From the NCBI RefSeq assembly GCF_029227915.1, contig NC_079880.1:27523501-27587500 (forward strand): a stretch of DNA of 64,000 bases. Reading direction: 5' to 3'. Every line of letters begins with the position of its first letter. The first letter of the stretch is position 1. This DNA comes from Hydractinia symbiolongicarpus (lineage: Eukaryota; Cnidaria; Hydrozoa; Anthoathecata; Hydractiniidae). The position numbers and the translations under genes are program-made. The notes beneath the pieces were generated by a model that ran no database searches, had not been told where the DNA came from, and saw only the letters and a program-made list of their open reading frames with translations. Positions 39,617-54,719 of the stretch are shown in pieces.

Positions 39617-42600
39617 CGATATGACTAAGTTGCATCGCTTTTAACAGTGAAACGATTGACTGTGGGACTTAATTGAACTAACTTTGGACTGTGACCTGAT
39701 AAATATTATAAATGAGCCAGATTGACTACAAGAAATAACATTTTTCTTAATTTGACATGATTGCTGGAACTCAGCGATTACACTCGGCGCTGTGGTAGCA
39801 CTTTATTAAAAAATTAAGATAAATAAGTCATTTTTTACTGTGGGACCAATCCTAGCCGTTAGTTCGCGCTGAAGAAATAGAGAAAGTTTCAAGAACTACA
39901 TTTCATTGACTTACTAACGGTGTCAATCGGTTTGATTTACAACGGTTGCGTCACATATCCATACAAACATATATTTAGTGGTTTTCTTCCGATATTTCTA
40001 AGTTGTATTGCTTTTAACAGTGAAACGAATGACTATGGGAAATAATTGAACTGATTCTGGAATTTGACCTTATAAATGTGATAAATGAGCCAATTGGTCT
40101 CCAAGAAGTAACATTCTTCTTAATTTGACTGGATTGCTGGAACTCAGCGATTGCACTGGGCGCTGTGGTAGAGTTTTATTTAAAAATAAAGTTAAATAAG
40201 TCATATATTTACTGTGGGACCAATCCTAGCCGTTATCGCGCGCTGAAGAAATAGCGAGAGTTTCAAAAACTACATTTCATTGACTTTCTAATGGTATCAA
40301 TCCATTTGAGTTACAACGGTTGCGCCACATATTCGTCCCCACATGTATTTAGCGATAGTATTCGGATACTACTAGGTTGCATCGCTTTTAACAGTGAACT
40401 GTTTGACTGTGGGACTTAATTGAACTGATTTTGGACTTTGACCTTATATATGTGATAAATGAGCCAGTTTGACTACAAGATGTAACATTCTTCTTAATTT
40501 GACTTGATTGCTGGAACTCAGCGATTGCACTGGGCGCAGTGGTGGAGCTTTATTTAAAAATTAAGTTAAATAAGTCATTTTTTACTGTGGGATCAATCCC
40601 AGCCATTAGTTCGCGATGAAGAAATAGAGAAAAATTCAAGAACTACACTTCATTGACTTAATAACGGTGTCAATCCGTTTGAGTTACAATGGTTGCGTCA
40701 CATGTTCGTACCAACATGTGTTTAGCGATAGTATTCTGATATTACTCGGTTCAGTGAAACGATTGATGGTGGGACTTAATTGAACTAACTTTGGACTGTG
40801 ACCTGAGAAATGTTATAAATGGGCCAGTTAGACTACAAGAAATAACATTCTTCTTAAATTGACATGATTGCTGGAAATCAACGATTACACTGGGCGCTGT
40901 GGTAGCACTTTTTTACAAAATTAAGATAAAAAAGTAATTTTTTACTGTGGGACCAATCCTAGCCGTTATCGCGCGCTAAAGAAATAGCGACAGTTTCAAA
41001 AACTACATTTCATTGTCTTTCTAACGGTTTCAATCCGTTTGAGTTACAACGGTTGCGTCACATATTCGTCCCCACATGTATTTAGCGATAGTATTCGGAT
41101 ATTACTAGGTTGCACCGCTTTTAAAAGTGAAACCATTGACTGTGGGACTTAATTGAACTGATTCTGGACTGTGACCTTGTAAATGCGATAAATGAGCAAA
41201 TTGGGCTCCAAGAAATACCATTCTTCTTAATTCGACATGATTGCTGGAATTCAGCGAGTACACTAGGCTCTGTGGTAGTGCTTTATTTAAAAATTTAAAT
41301 AAATAAGTCTTTTTTTCTGTGGGACAAATCCTGGCCGTCAGCACGCGCTGAAGAAATAGAGACATTCTCAAAATCTACACTTCATCGACTTCTTGGCGGT
41401 ATCAATCCGTTTGAGTTACAATGGTTGCGTCACATGTTCGTACCAACATGTATTTAGCGATAGTATTCTGATATTACTAGGTTCAGTGAAACGATTGACT
41501 GTGGGACTTAATTGAACTAACTCTGGACTGTGACCTGATAAATGTTATAAATGGGCCAGTTTGACTACAAGAAATAACATTCTTCTTAAATTGACATGAT
41601 TGCTGGAACTCAACGATTACACTGGTCGCTGTGTTAGCACTTTTTTAAAAAATTAAGATAAAAAAGTCATTTTTTACTGTGGGACCAATCCTAGCCGTTA
41701 TCGCGCGCTGAAGAAATAGCAACAGTTTTAAAAACTAAATTTCATTGACTTTCTAATGGTATCAATCCGTTTGAGTTACAACGGTTGCGCCACATATTCG
41801 TCCCCACATGTATTTAGCGATAGTATTCGGATATTACTAGGTTGCATCGCTTTTAACAGTGGACTGTTTGACTGTGGGACTTAATTGAAATGATTTTGGA
41901 CTTTGACCTTATAAATGTGATAAATGAGTCAGTTTGATTACAAAAAGTAACATTCTTCTCAATTTGACTTAATTGCTGGAACTCAGCGATTGCACTGGGC
42001 ACTGTGGTAGCGTTTTATTTAAAAATTAAGTTTAATAAGTCATTTTTTACTGTGGGAATAATCCCAGCCATTAGTTTGCACAGAAGAAATAGAGACAGTT
42101 TCAAAAATTACATTTCATTGAATTTCTAACTGTGTCAATGCGTTTGAGTTACAACGGTCGCGTCACATATTCGTACCAACATGTATTTAGTGAATTTTTT
42201 CCGATATTACTAAGTTGTATCGCGTTTAACAGTGAAGCGATTGACTCTGGGAATTAATTCATCTGATTCTGGACTGTGGCCTTATAAATGTGATAAATGA
42301 ACCAATTGGACTCCAAGAAATAACATTCTCCTTAAATTGACATGATTGCTGGAAACCAGCGATTACACTAGGCTCTGTGGTAGCCCTTTATTTAAAAATT
42401 TGAATAAATAAGTCTTTTTTTACTCTAGGACCAATCCTGGCCGTTAGCACGCACTGAAGAAATAGAGACATTCTCAAACACTACATTTCATTGACTTCTT
42501 GGCGGTATCAATCCGTTTGAGTTACAACGGTTGCGTCACATATTCGTACCAACCTGTATTTAGGGATATCTTTTCGATATTACTAAGTTATATCGCTTTT

Positions 42601-45600
42601 AACAGTGAAACAATTGACTGTGGAACTTAATTGAACTAACTTTGGACTGTGACCTGGTAAATGTGATAAGTGAGCCAACTGGACCCAAGAAATAACATTC
42701 TTCTTAATTTGACATGATTGCCGGAACTCAGGGATTACACTGGGCGCAGTGGTAGCACTTCATTCAAAAATTTAAGTAAAAAAGTAATTTTCTACTGTTG
42801 GACCAATCCTAGCCGTTATCGCGCGATGAAGAAATAACAACTGTTTCAAAAACTACATTTCATTCACTTTCTAACGGTATCAATCCGTTTGAGTTACAAC
42901 TGTTGCGTCACATATTCCTCCCCACATGGATTTAGCGATAGTACTCGGATATTTCTAGGTTGCAGCGCTTTTAACAGTGAAACGTTTGACTGTGGGAGTC
43001 AATTAAACTGATTTTGGACTTTGACCTTATAAATGTGATAAATGAGCCAGTTTGACTACAAGAAGTAACATTCTTCTTAATTTGACTTTATTGCTGGAAT
43101 ACAGCGATTGCACTGGGCACTATGGTAGCGTTTTTTTAAAAAATTAAGTTAAGTAAGTCATTTTTTCCTGTGGGACCAATCCCAGCCGTTAGTGCGCGCT
43201 GAAGAAATAGAGACAGTTTCAAAAACTACATTTCATTGACTTTCTAACCGTGTTAATCCGTTTGAGTTACAACGGTTGCGCCACATATTCGTACCAACAT
43301 GTATTTAGTGATTTTCTTCCGATATGACTAAGTTGCATCGCTTTTAACAGTGAAACGATTGACTGTGGGACTTAATTGAACTAACTTTGGACTGTGACCT
43401 TATAAATATTATAAATGAGCCAGATTGACTACAAGAAATAACATTTTTCTTAATTTGACATGATTGCTGGAACTCAGCGATTACACTCGGCGCTGTGGTA
43501 ACACTTTATTAAAAAATTAAGATAAATAAGTCATTTTTTACTGTGGGACCAATCCTAGCCGTTAGTTCGCGCTGAAGAAATAGAGAAAGTTTCAAGAACT
43601 ACATTTCATTGACTTACTAACGGTGTCAATCCGTTTGATTTACAACGGTTGCGTCACATATCCATACCAACATATATTTAGTGATTTTCTTCCGATATTT
43701 CTAAGTTGTATTGCTTTTAACAGTGAAACGAATGACTATGGGAAATAATTGAACTGATTCTGGAATTTGACCTTATAAATGTGATAAATGAGCCAATTGG
43801 TCTCCAAGAAGTAACATTGTTCTTAATTTGACTTGATTGCTGGAACTCAGCGATTGCACTGGGCGCTGTGGTAGAGTTTTATTTAAAAATAAAGTTAAAT
43901 AAGTCATATTTTTACTGTGGGACCAATCCTAGCCGTTATCGCGCGCTGAAGAAATAGCGAGAGTTTCAAAAACTACATTTCATTGACTTTCTAATGGTAT
44001 CAATCCATTTGAGTTACAACGGTTGCGCCACATATTCGTCCCCACATGTATTTAGCGATAGTATTCGGATACTACTAGGTTGCATCGCTTTTAACAGTGA
44101 ACTGTTTGACTGTGGGACTTAATTGAACTGATTTTGGACTTTGACCTTATATATGTGATAAATGAGCCAGTTTGACTACAAGATGTAACATTCTTCTTAA
44201 TTTGACTTGATTGCTGGAACTAAGCGATTGCACTGGGCGCAGTGGTGGAGCTTTATTTAAAAATTAAATAAATAAGTCTTTTTTTACTCTGGGACCAATC
44301 CTGGCCGTTAGCACGCACTGAAGAAATAGAGACATTCTCAAAAGCTACATTTCATTGACTTTTTGGCGGTATCAATCCGTTTGAGTTACAACGGTTGCGT
44401 CACATATTCGTACCAATCTGTATTTAGTGATATCTTTTCGATATTACTAAGTTATATCGCTTTTAACAGTGAAACGATTGACTGTGGAACTTAATTGAAC
44501 TAACTTTGACAGTGACCTTATTAATGTGATAAGTCAGCCAACTGGACCCAAGAAATAACATTCTTCTTAAATTGATATGATTGCCGGAACTCAGGGATTA
44601 AACTGCGGGCTGTGGTAGCCCTTCATTTAAAAAGTTAAATAATTAGTCATAAATAGTCATTTTTTTACTGTGGGACCATTCCTAGCCGTTATCGCGGGCT
44701 GCAAAAATAGCAACAGTTTCAAAAACTACATTTTATTGACTTTCTAACGGTATCAAACCGTTTGAGTTACAACTGTTGCGTCACATATTCCTCCCCACAT
44801 GCATTTAGCGATAGTACTCAGATATTACTAGGTTGCAGCGCTTTTAACAGTGAAACGTTTGACTGTGGGACTCAATTGAACTGCTTTTGGACTTTGACCT
44901 TATAAATGTGATGAATGAGCCAGTTTCACTACCAGAAGTAACATTCTTCCTAATTTGACTTGATTGCTGGAACTCAGCGATTGCACTGGGCACTGTGGTA
45001 GCGTTTTATTTAAAAATTAAGTTAAGTAAGTCATTTTTTTCTTTGGGACCAATCCCGGGCGTCAGTTTGCGCTGAAGAACTAGAGACAGTCTCAAAAACT
45101 ACATTTCATTGACTTTCTAACGGTGTTAATCCGTTTGAGTTACAGCGGTTGCGTCACATATTCGTACCCACATGTATTTACTGATTTTCTTTCGATATGA
45201 CTAAGTTGCATCGCTTTTAACAGTGAAACGATTGACTGTGGGGCTTAATTGAACTAACTTTGGACTGTCACCTGATAAATATTATAAATGAGCTAGTTTG
45301 ACTACAAGAAATAACATTCTTCTTAATTTGACATGATTGCTGGAACTCAGCGATCACACTCGTCGCTGTGGTAGCACTTTATTAAAAAATTAAGATAAAT
45401 AAGTCATTTTTTACTGTGGGACCAATCCTGGCCGTTAGCACGCACTGAAGAAATAGAGACATTCTCAAAAACTACATTTCATTGACTTTCTAATGGTATC
45501 AATCCGTTTGAGTTACAGCGGTTGCGCCACATATTGGTCCCCACATGTATTTAGCGATAGTATTCGGATATTACTAGGTTGCATCACTTTTAACAGTGAA

Positions 45601-46429
45601 CTGTTTGCCTGTGGGACTTAATTGAACTGATTTTGGACTTTGACCTTATATATGTGATAGATGAGCCAGTTTGACTACAAGATGTAACATTCTTCTTAAT
45701 TTGACTTGATTGCTGGAACTCAGCGATTGCACTGGGCGCTGTGGTAGAGTTTTATTTAAAAATTAGGTTAAATAAGGCATTTTTTACTGTGGGATCAATC
45801 CCAGCCATTAGTTCGCGGTGAAGAAATAGAGAAAGTTTCAAGAACTACATTTCATGGACTTACTAACGGTGTCAATCCGTTTGAGTTACAACGGTTGCGT
45901 CACATATTCGTACCAACATGTATTTAGTGATTTTCATCCGATATTTCTAAGTTGTATTGCTTTTAACAGTGAAATGATTGACTGTGGGACTTAATTGAAC
46001 TGATTTTGGACTTTGACCTTACAAATGTGATAAATGAGCCAGTTTGACTACAAGAAATAACCTTCTTCTTAATTTGACATGATTGCTGGAAACCAGCGAT
46101 TACACTAGGCTCTGTGGTAGCGCTTTATTTAAAAATTTAGATAAATAAGTCTTTTTTTACTCTGGGACCAATCCTGGCCGTTAGCACGCACTGAAGAAAT
46201 AGAGACATTCTCAAAAGCTACATTTCATTGACTTTTTGGCGGTAACAATCCGTTTGAGTTACAACGGTTGCGTCACATATTCGTACCAACCTGTATTTAG
46301 TGATATCTTTTCGATATTACTAAGTTATATCGCTTTTAACAGTGAAACGATTGACTGTGGAACTTAATTGAACTAACTTTGACAGTGACCATATTAATGT
46401 GATCAGTCAGCCAACTGGACCCAAGAAAT

Positions 46430-49400
46430 AACATTCTTCTTAATTTGATATGATTGCCGGAACTCAGGGATTACACTGCGCGCTAAGGTAGCCCTTCATT
46501 TAAAAAGTTAAATAATTAGTCATAAATAGTCATTGTTTTACTGTGGGACCATTCCTAGCCGTTATCGCGGGCTGCAAAAATAGCAACAGTTTCAAAAACT
46601 ACATTTTATTGACTTTCTAACGGTATCAATCCGTTTGAGTTACAACTGTTGCGTCACATATTCCTCCCCACATTCATTTAGCGATAGTACTCGGATATTA
46701 CTAGGTTGCATCGCTTTTAACAGTGAAACGTTTGACTGTGGGACTCAATTGAACTGATTTTGGACTTTGACCTTATAAATGTGATGAATGAACCAGTTTC
46801 ACTACAAGAAGTAACATTCTTTCTAATTTGACTTGATTGCTGGAACTCAGCGATTGCACTGGGCACTGTGGTAGCGTTTTATTTAAAAATTTAGTTAAGT
46901 AAGTCTTTTTTTTCTGTGGGACCAATCCCGGGCGTCAGTTCGCGCTGAAGAAATAGAGACAGTCTCAAAAACTACATTTCATTGACTTTCTAACGGTCTT
47001 TTGCGTCACATATTCGTACCAACATGTATTTACTGATTTTCTTCCGATATGACTAAGTTGCATCGCTTTTAACAGTGAAACGATTGACTGTGGGGCTTAA
47101 TTGAACTAACTTTGGACTGTGACCTGATAAATATTATAAATGAGCTAGTTTGTCTACAAGAAATAACATTCTTCTTAATTTGACATGATTCCTGGAACTC
47201 AGCGATCACACTCGTCGCTGTGGTAGCACTTTATTAAAAAATTAAGATAAGTAAGTCATTTTTTACTATGGGACCAATCCTGGCCGTTAGCACGCACTGA
47301 AGAAATAGAGACATTCTCAAAAACTACATTTCATTGACTTTCTAATGGTATTAATGCGTTTGAGTTACAGCGGTTGCGCCACATATTGGTCCCCACATCT
47401 ATTTAGCGATAGTATTCGGATATTACTAGGTTGCATCACTTTTAACAGTGAACTGTTTGACTGTGGGACTTAATTGAACTGATTTTGGACTTTGACCTTA
47501 TATATGTGATAAATGAGCCCGTTTGACTACAAGATGTAACATTCTTCTTAATTTGACTTGATTGCTGGAACTCAGCGATTGCACTGGGCGCTGTGGTAGA
47601 GTTTTATTTAAAAATTAGGTTAAATAAGTCATTTTTTAGTGTGGGATCAATCCCAGCCATTAGTTCGCGGTGAAGAAATAAAGAAAGTTTCAAGAACTAC
47701 ATTTCATTGACTTACTAACGGTGTCAATCCGTTTGAGTTACAACGGTTGAGTCACATATTCGTACCAACATGTATTTAGTGATTTTCATCCGATATTTCT
47801 AAGTTGTATTGCTTTTAACAGTGAAATGATTGACTGTGGGACTTAATTGAACTGATTTTGGACTTTGACATTACAAATGTGATAAATGAGCCAGTTTGAC
47901 TACAAGAAATAACCTTCTTCTTAATTTGACATGATTGCTGGAACTAAGCGATTACACTGGGCGCTGTGGCAGCGCTTTATTAAAATATTTAAATTAGAAA
48001 GTCATTTTTTACTGTGGGACTAATCCTAGCCGTTATCGCGCGCTGAAGAAATAGCAACAGTTTCAAAAACTACATTTCATTGACTTACTAACGGTGTCAA
48101 TTCGTTTCAGTTACAACTGTTGCGTCACATATTCCTCCCCACATGTATTTAGCGATAGTACTCGGATATTACTAGGTTGCAGCGCTTTTAACAGTGAAAC
48201 GTTTGACTGTGGGACTCAATTGAACTGATTTTGGACTTTGACCTTATAAATGTGATGAATGAGCCAGTTTCACTACAAGAAGTAACATTCTTCCTAATTT
48301 GACTTGATTGCTGGAACTCAGCGATTGCACTGGGCACTGTGGTAGCGTTTTATTTAAAAATTAAGTTAAGTAAGTCATTTTTTTCTGTGGAACCAATCCC
48401 GGCCGTTAGTTCGCGCTGAAGAAATAGAGACAGTTTCAAAAACTACATTTCATTGACTTTCTAACGGTGTTAATCCGTTTGAGTTACAGCGGTTGCGTCA
48501 CATATTCGTACCAACATGTATTTACTGATTTTCTTCCGATATGACTAAGTTGCATCGCTTTTAACAGTGAACTGTTTGACTGTGGGACTTAATTGAACTG
48601 ATTTTGGACTTTAACCTTATAAATGTGATAAATGAGCCAGTTTGACTACAAGATGTAACATTCTTCTTAATTTGACTTGATTGCTGGAACTCAGCGATTG
48701 CACTGGGCGCTGTGGTAGAGTTTTATTTAAAAATTAGGTTAAATAAGTCATTTTTTACTGTGGGATCAATCCCAGCCATTAGTTCGCGGTGAAGAAATAG
48801 AGAAAGTTTCAAGAACTACATTTCATTGACTTACTAACGGTGTCAATCCGTTTGAGTTACAACGGTTGCGTCACATATTCGTACCAACATGTATTTAGTG
48901 ATTTTCATCCGATATTTCTAAGTTGTATTGCTTTTAACAGTGAAATAATTGACTGTGGGACTTAATTGAACTGATTTTGGACTTTGACCTTATAAATGTG
49001 ATAAATGAGCTAGTTTGACTACAAGAAATAACCTTCTTCTTAATTTGACATGATTGCTGGAACTAAACGATTACACTGGGCGCTGTGGCAGCGCTTTATT
49101 AAAATATTTAAATTAGAAAGTCATTTTTTACTGTGGGACTAATCCTAGCCGTTATCGCGCGCTGAAGAAATAGCGACAGTTTCAAAAACTACATTTCATT
49201 GACTTTCTAACGGTATCAATCCGTTTGAGTTACAACGGTTGCGCCACATATTCGTCCCCACATGTATTTAGTGATATCTTTTCGATATTACTAAGTTATA
49301 TCGCTTTTAACAGTGAAACGACTGACTGTGGAACATAATTGAACTAACTTTAGACTGTGACCTGATAAATGTGAGAAGTGAGCCAACTGGACCCAAGAAA

Positions 49401-52373
49401 TAACATTCTTCTTAATTTGATATGATTGCCGGAACTCAGGGATTACACTGCGCGCTAAGGTAGCCCTTCATTTAAAAAGTTAAATAATTAGTCATAAATA
49501 GTCATTGTTTTACTGTGGGACCATTCCTAGCCGTTATCGCGGGCTGCAAAAATAGCAACAGTTTCAAAAACTACATTTTATTGACTTTCTAACGGTATCA
49601 ATCCGTTTGAGTTACAACTGTTGCGTCACATATTCCTCCCCACATTCATTTAGCGATAGTACTCGGATATTACTAGGTTGCATCGCTTTTAACAGTGAAA
49701 CGTTTGACTGTGGGACTCAATTGAACTGATTTTGGACTTTGACCTTATAAATGTGATGAATGAACCAGTTTCACTACAAGAAGTAACATTCTTTCTAATT
49801 TGACTTGATTGCTGGAACTCAGCGATTGCACTGGGCACTGTGGTAGCGTTTTATTTAAAAATTTAGTTAAGTAAGTCTTTTTTTTCTGTGGGACCAATCC
49901 CGGGCGTCAGTTTGCGCTGAAGAAATAGAGACAGTCTCAAAAACTACATTTCATTGACTTTCTAACGGTCTTTTGCGTCACATATTCGTACCAACATGTA
50001 TTTACTGATTTTCTTCCGATATGACTAAGTTGCATCGCTTTTAACAGTGAAACGATTGACTGTGGGGCTTAATTGAACTAACTTTGGACTGTGACCTGAT
50101 AAATATTATAAATGAGCTAGTTTGTCTACAAGAAATAACATTCTTCTTAATTTGACATGATTCCTGGAACTCAGCGATCACACTCGTCGCTGTGGTAGCA
50201 CTTTATTAAAAAATTAAGATAAGTAAGTCATTTTTTACTATGGGACCAATCCTGGCCGTTAGCACGCACTGAAGAAATAGAGACATTCTCAAAAACTACA
50301 TTTCATTGACTTTCTAATGGTATTAATGCGTTTGAGTTACAGCGGTTGCGCCACATATTGGTCCCCACATCTATTTAGCGATAGTATTCGGATATTACTA
50401 GGTTGCATCACTTTTAACAGTGAACTGTTTGACTGTGGGACTTAATTGAACTGATTTTGGACTTTGACCTTATATATGTGATAAATGAGCCCGTTTGACT
50501 ACAAGATGTAACATTCTTCTTAATTTGACTTGATTGCTGGAACTCAGCGATTGCACTGGGCGCTGTGGTAGAGTTTTATTTAAAAATTAGGTTAAATAAG
50601 TCATTTTTTAGTGTGGGATCAATCCCAGCCATTAGTTCGCGGTGAAGAAATAAAGAAAGTTTCAAGAACTACATTTCATTGACTTACTAACGGTGTCAAT
50701 CCGTTTGAGTTACAACGGTTGAGTCACATATTCGTACCAACATGTATTTAGTGATTTTCATCCGATATTTCTAAGTTGTATTGCTTTTAACAGTGAAATG
50801 ATTGACTGTGGGACTTAATTGAACTGATTTTGGACTTTGACCTTACAAATGTGATAAATGAGCCAGTTTGACTACAAGAAATAACCTTCTTCTTAATTTG
50901 ACATGATTGCTGGAACTAAGCGATTACACTGGGCGCTGTGGCAGCGCTTTATTAAAATATTTAAATTAGAAAGTCATTTTTTACTGTGGGACTAATCCTA
51001 GCCGTTATCGCGCGCTGAAGAAATAGCAACAGTTTCAAAAACTACATTTCATTGACTTACTAACGGTGTCAATTCGTTTCAGTTACAACTGTTGCGTCAC
51101 ATATTCCTCCCCACATGTATTTAGCGATAGTACTCGGATATTACTAGGTTGCAGCGCTTTTAACAGTGAAACGTTTGACTGTGGGACTCAATTGAACTGA
51201 TTTTGGACTTTGACCTTATAAATGTGATGAATGAGCCAGTTTCACTACAAGAAGTAACATTCTTCCTAATTTGACTTGATTGCTGGAACTCAGCGATTGC
51301 ACTGGGCACTGTGGTAGCGTTTTATTTAAAAATTAAGTTAAGTAAGTCATTTTTTTCTGTGGGACCAATCCCGGCCGTTAGTTCGCGCTGAAGAAATAGA
51401 GACAGTTTCAAAAACTACATTTCATTGACTTTCTAACGGTGTTAATCCGTTTGAGTTACAGCGGTTGCGTCACATATTCGTACCAACATGTATTTACTGA
51501 TTTTCTTCCGATATGACTAAGTTGCATCGCTTTTAACAGTGAACTGTTTGACTGTGGGACTTAATTGAACTGATTTTGGACTTTAACCTTATAAATGTGA
51601 TAAATGAGCCAGTTTGACTACAAGATGTAACATTTTTCTTAATTTGACTTGATTGCTGGAACTCAGCGATTGCACTGGGCGCTGTGGTAGAGTTTTATTT
51701 AAAAATTAGGTTAAATAAGTCATTTTTTACTGTGGGATCAATCCCAGCCATTAGTTCGCGGTGAAGAAATAGAGAAAGTTTCAAGAACTACATTTCATTG
51801 ACTTACTAACGGTGTCAATCCGTTTGAGTTACAACGGTTGCGTCACATATTCGTACCAACATGTATTTAGTGATTTTCATCCGATATTTCTAAGTTGTAT
51901 TGCTTTTAACAGTGAAATAATTGACTGTGGGACTTAATTGAACTGATTTTGGACTTTGACCTTATAAATGTGATAAATGAGCTAGTTTGACTACAAGAAA
52001 TAACCTTCTTCTTAATTTGACATGATTGCTGGAACTAAGCGATTACACTGGGCGCTGTGGCAGCGCTTTATTAAAATATATAAATTAGAAAGTCATTTTT
52101 TACTGTGGGACTAATCCTAGCCGTTATCGCGCGCTGAAGAAATAGCGACAGTTTCAAAAACTACATTTCATTGACTTTCTAACGGTATCAATCCGTTTGA
52201 GTTACAACGGTTGCGCCACATATTCGTCCCCACATGTATTTAGTGATATCTTTTCGATATTACTAAGTTATATCGCTTTTAACAGTGAAACGACTGACTG
52301 TGGAACATAATTGAACTAACTTTAGACTGTGACCTGATAAATGTGAGAAGTGAGCCAACTGGACCCAAGAAAT
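46430..52373 (+). repeat. octamer higher-order repeat, 2972 bp, two copies
   Basis: 46430-49401 and 49402-52373 match over the whole length with few differences, including private features such as GGTCTTTTGCGTCAC, a shortened monomer (near 46997 and 49967). Confidence 0.75.
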
Positions 52374-53740
52374 AACATTCTTCTTAATTTGACATGATTG
52401 CCGGAACTCAGGGATTACACTGGGCGCTGTGGTAGCACTTCATTTAAAAATTTAGGTAAAAAAGTCATTTTCTACTGTTGGACCAATCCTAGCCGTTATC
52501 GCGCGCTGAAGAAATAGCAACAGTTTCAAAAACTACATTTCATTGACTTACTAACGGTGTCAATTCGTTTCAGTTACAACTGTTGCGTCACATATTCCTC
52601 CCCACATGTATTTAGCGATAGTACTCGGATATTACTAGGTTGCAGCGCTTTTAACAGTGAAACGTTTGACTGTGGGACTCAATTGAACTGATTTTGGACT
52701 TTGACCTTATAAATGTGATGAATGAGCCAGTTTCACTACAAGAAGTAACATTCTTCCTAATTTGACTTGATTGCTGGAACTCAGCGATTGCACTGGGCAC
52801 TGTGGTAGCGTTTTATTTAAAAATTAAGTTAAGTAAGTCATTTTTTTCTGTGGGACCAATCCCGGCCGTTAGTTCGCGCTGAAGAAATAGAGACAGTTTC
52901 AAAAACTACATTTCATTGACTTTCTAACGGTGTTAATCCGTTTGAGTTACAGCGGTTGCGTCACGTATTCGTACCAACATGTATTTACTGATTTTCTTCC
53001 GATATGACTAAGTTGCATCGCTTTTAACAGTGAACTGTTTGACTGTGGGACTTAATTGAACTGATTTTGGACTTTAACCTTATAAATGTGATAAATGAGC
53101 CAGTTTGACTACAAGATGTAACATTCTTCTTAATTTGACTTGATTGCTGGAACTCAGCGATTGCACTGGGCGCTGTGGTAGAGTTTTATTTAAAAATTAG
53201 GTTAAATAAGTCATTTTTTACTGTGGGATCAATCCCAGCCATTAGTTCGCGGTGAAGAAATAGAGAAAGTTTCAAGAACTACATTTCATTGACTTACTAA
53301 CGGTGTCAATCCGTTTGAGTTACAACGGTTGCGTCACATATTCGTACCAACATGTATTTAGTGATTTTCATCCGATATTTCTAAGTTGTATTGCTTTTAA
53401 CAGTGAAATAATTGACTGTGGGACTTAATTGAACTGATTTTGGACTTTGACCTTATAAATGTGATAAATGAGCTAGTTTGACTACAAGAAATAACCTTCT
53501 TCTTAATTTGACATGATTGCTGGAACTAAGCGATTACACTGGGCGCTGTGGCAGCGCTTTATTAAAATATTTAAATTAGAAAGTCATTTTTTACTGTGGG
53601 ACTAATCCTAGCCGTTATCGCGCGCTGAAGAAATAGCGACAGTTTCAAAAACTACATTTCATTGACTTTCTAACGGTATCAATCCGTTTGAGTTACAACG
53701 GTTGCGCCACATATTCGTCCCCACATGTATTTAGCGATAG
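51010..53740 (+). repeat. tetramer higher-order repeat, about 1492 bp
   Basis: The block with CAATTCGTTTCAGTTACAAC at about 51070 recurs at about 52560; it partly overlaps the second octamer copy, so it arose by a later exchange. Confidence 0.6.
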
Positions 53741-54719
53741 TAGTCGGATATTACTAGGTTGCATCCCTCTTAACAGTGAATTTGACTGTGGGACTTAATT
53801 GAACTGATTTTGGACTTTGACCTTATAAATGTGATAAATGAGCCAGTTTGACTACAAGAAGTAACAATCTTCTTAATTTGACTTGATTGTTGGAACTCAG
53901 CGATTGTACTGGGCGCTGTGGTAGAGTTTTATTTAAAAATTAAGTTAAATAAGTCATTTTTTACTGTGGGAATAATCCCAGCCATTAGTTTTCACTGAAG
54001 AAATAGAGACACTTTCAAAAGTTACATTTCATTGACTTTCTAACTGTGTCAATCCGTTTGAGTTACAATGATCGTGTCACATATTCGTACCAACATGTAT
54101 TTAGTGATTTTTTTCCGATATTACTAAGTTGTACCGCTTTTAACAGTGAAGCGATTGACTCTGGGAATTAATTGAACTGATTCTGGACTGTGACCTTATA
54201 AATGTGATAAATGAACCAATTGGACTCCACGAAATAACATTCTTCTTAAATTGACATGATTGCTGGAAACCAGCGATTACACTAGGCTCTGTGGTAGGGC
54301 TTTATTTAAAAATTTAGATAAATAAGTCTTTTTTTAGTCTAGGACCAATCCTGGCCGTTAGCACGCACTGAAGAAATAGAGACCTTCTCAAACACTACAT
54401 ATCATTGATTTCTTGGCGGTATCAATCCGTTTGAATTACAACGGTTGCGTCACATATTCGTACCAACCTGTATTTAGTGATATCATTTCGATATTACTAA
54501 GTTATATCGCTTTTAACAGTGAAACGATTGACTGTGGAACATAAATGAAATAACTTTAGACTGTGACCTGATAAATGTGAGAAGTGAGCCAACTGGACCC
54601 GAGAAGTAACATTCTTCTTAATTTGACATGATTGTTGGAAATCAGCGATTACACTGGGCGCTGTGGTAGCACTTCATTTAAAAATTTAGGTAAAAAAGTC
54701 ATTTTCTACTGTTGGACCA

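Noticed and set aside
23228-41371. Recurring 88-aa minus-strand open frame (MRMSLFLQRVLTARICPTEKK type) at eight places
   Set aside because: It lies inside one satellite monomer type and recurs because the DNA recurs. Neighbouring monomer types break the frame and nothing suggests a coding start or promoter.
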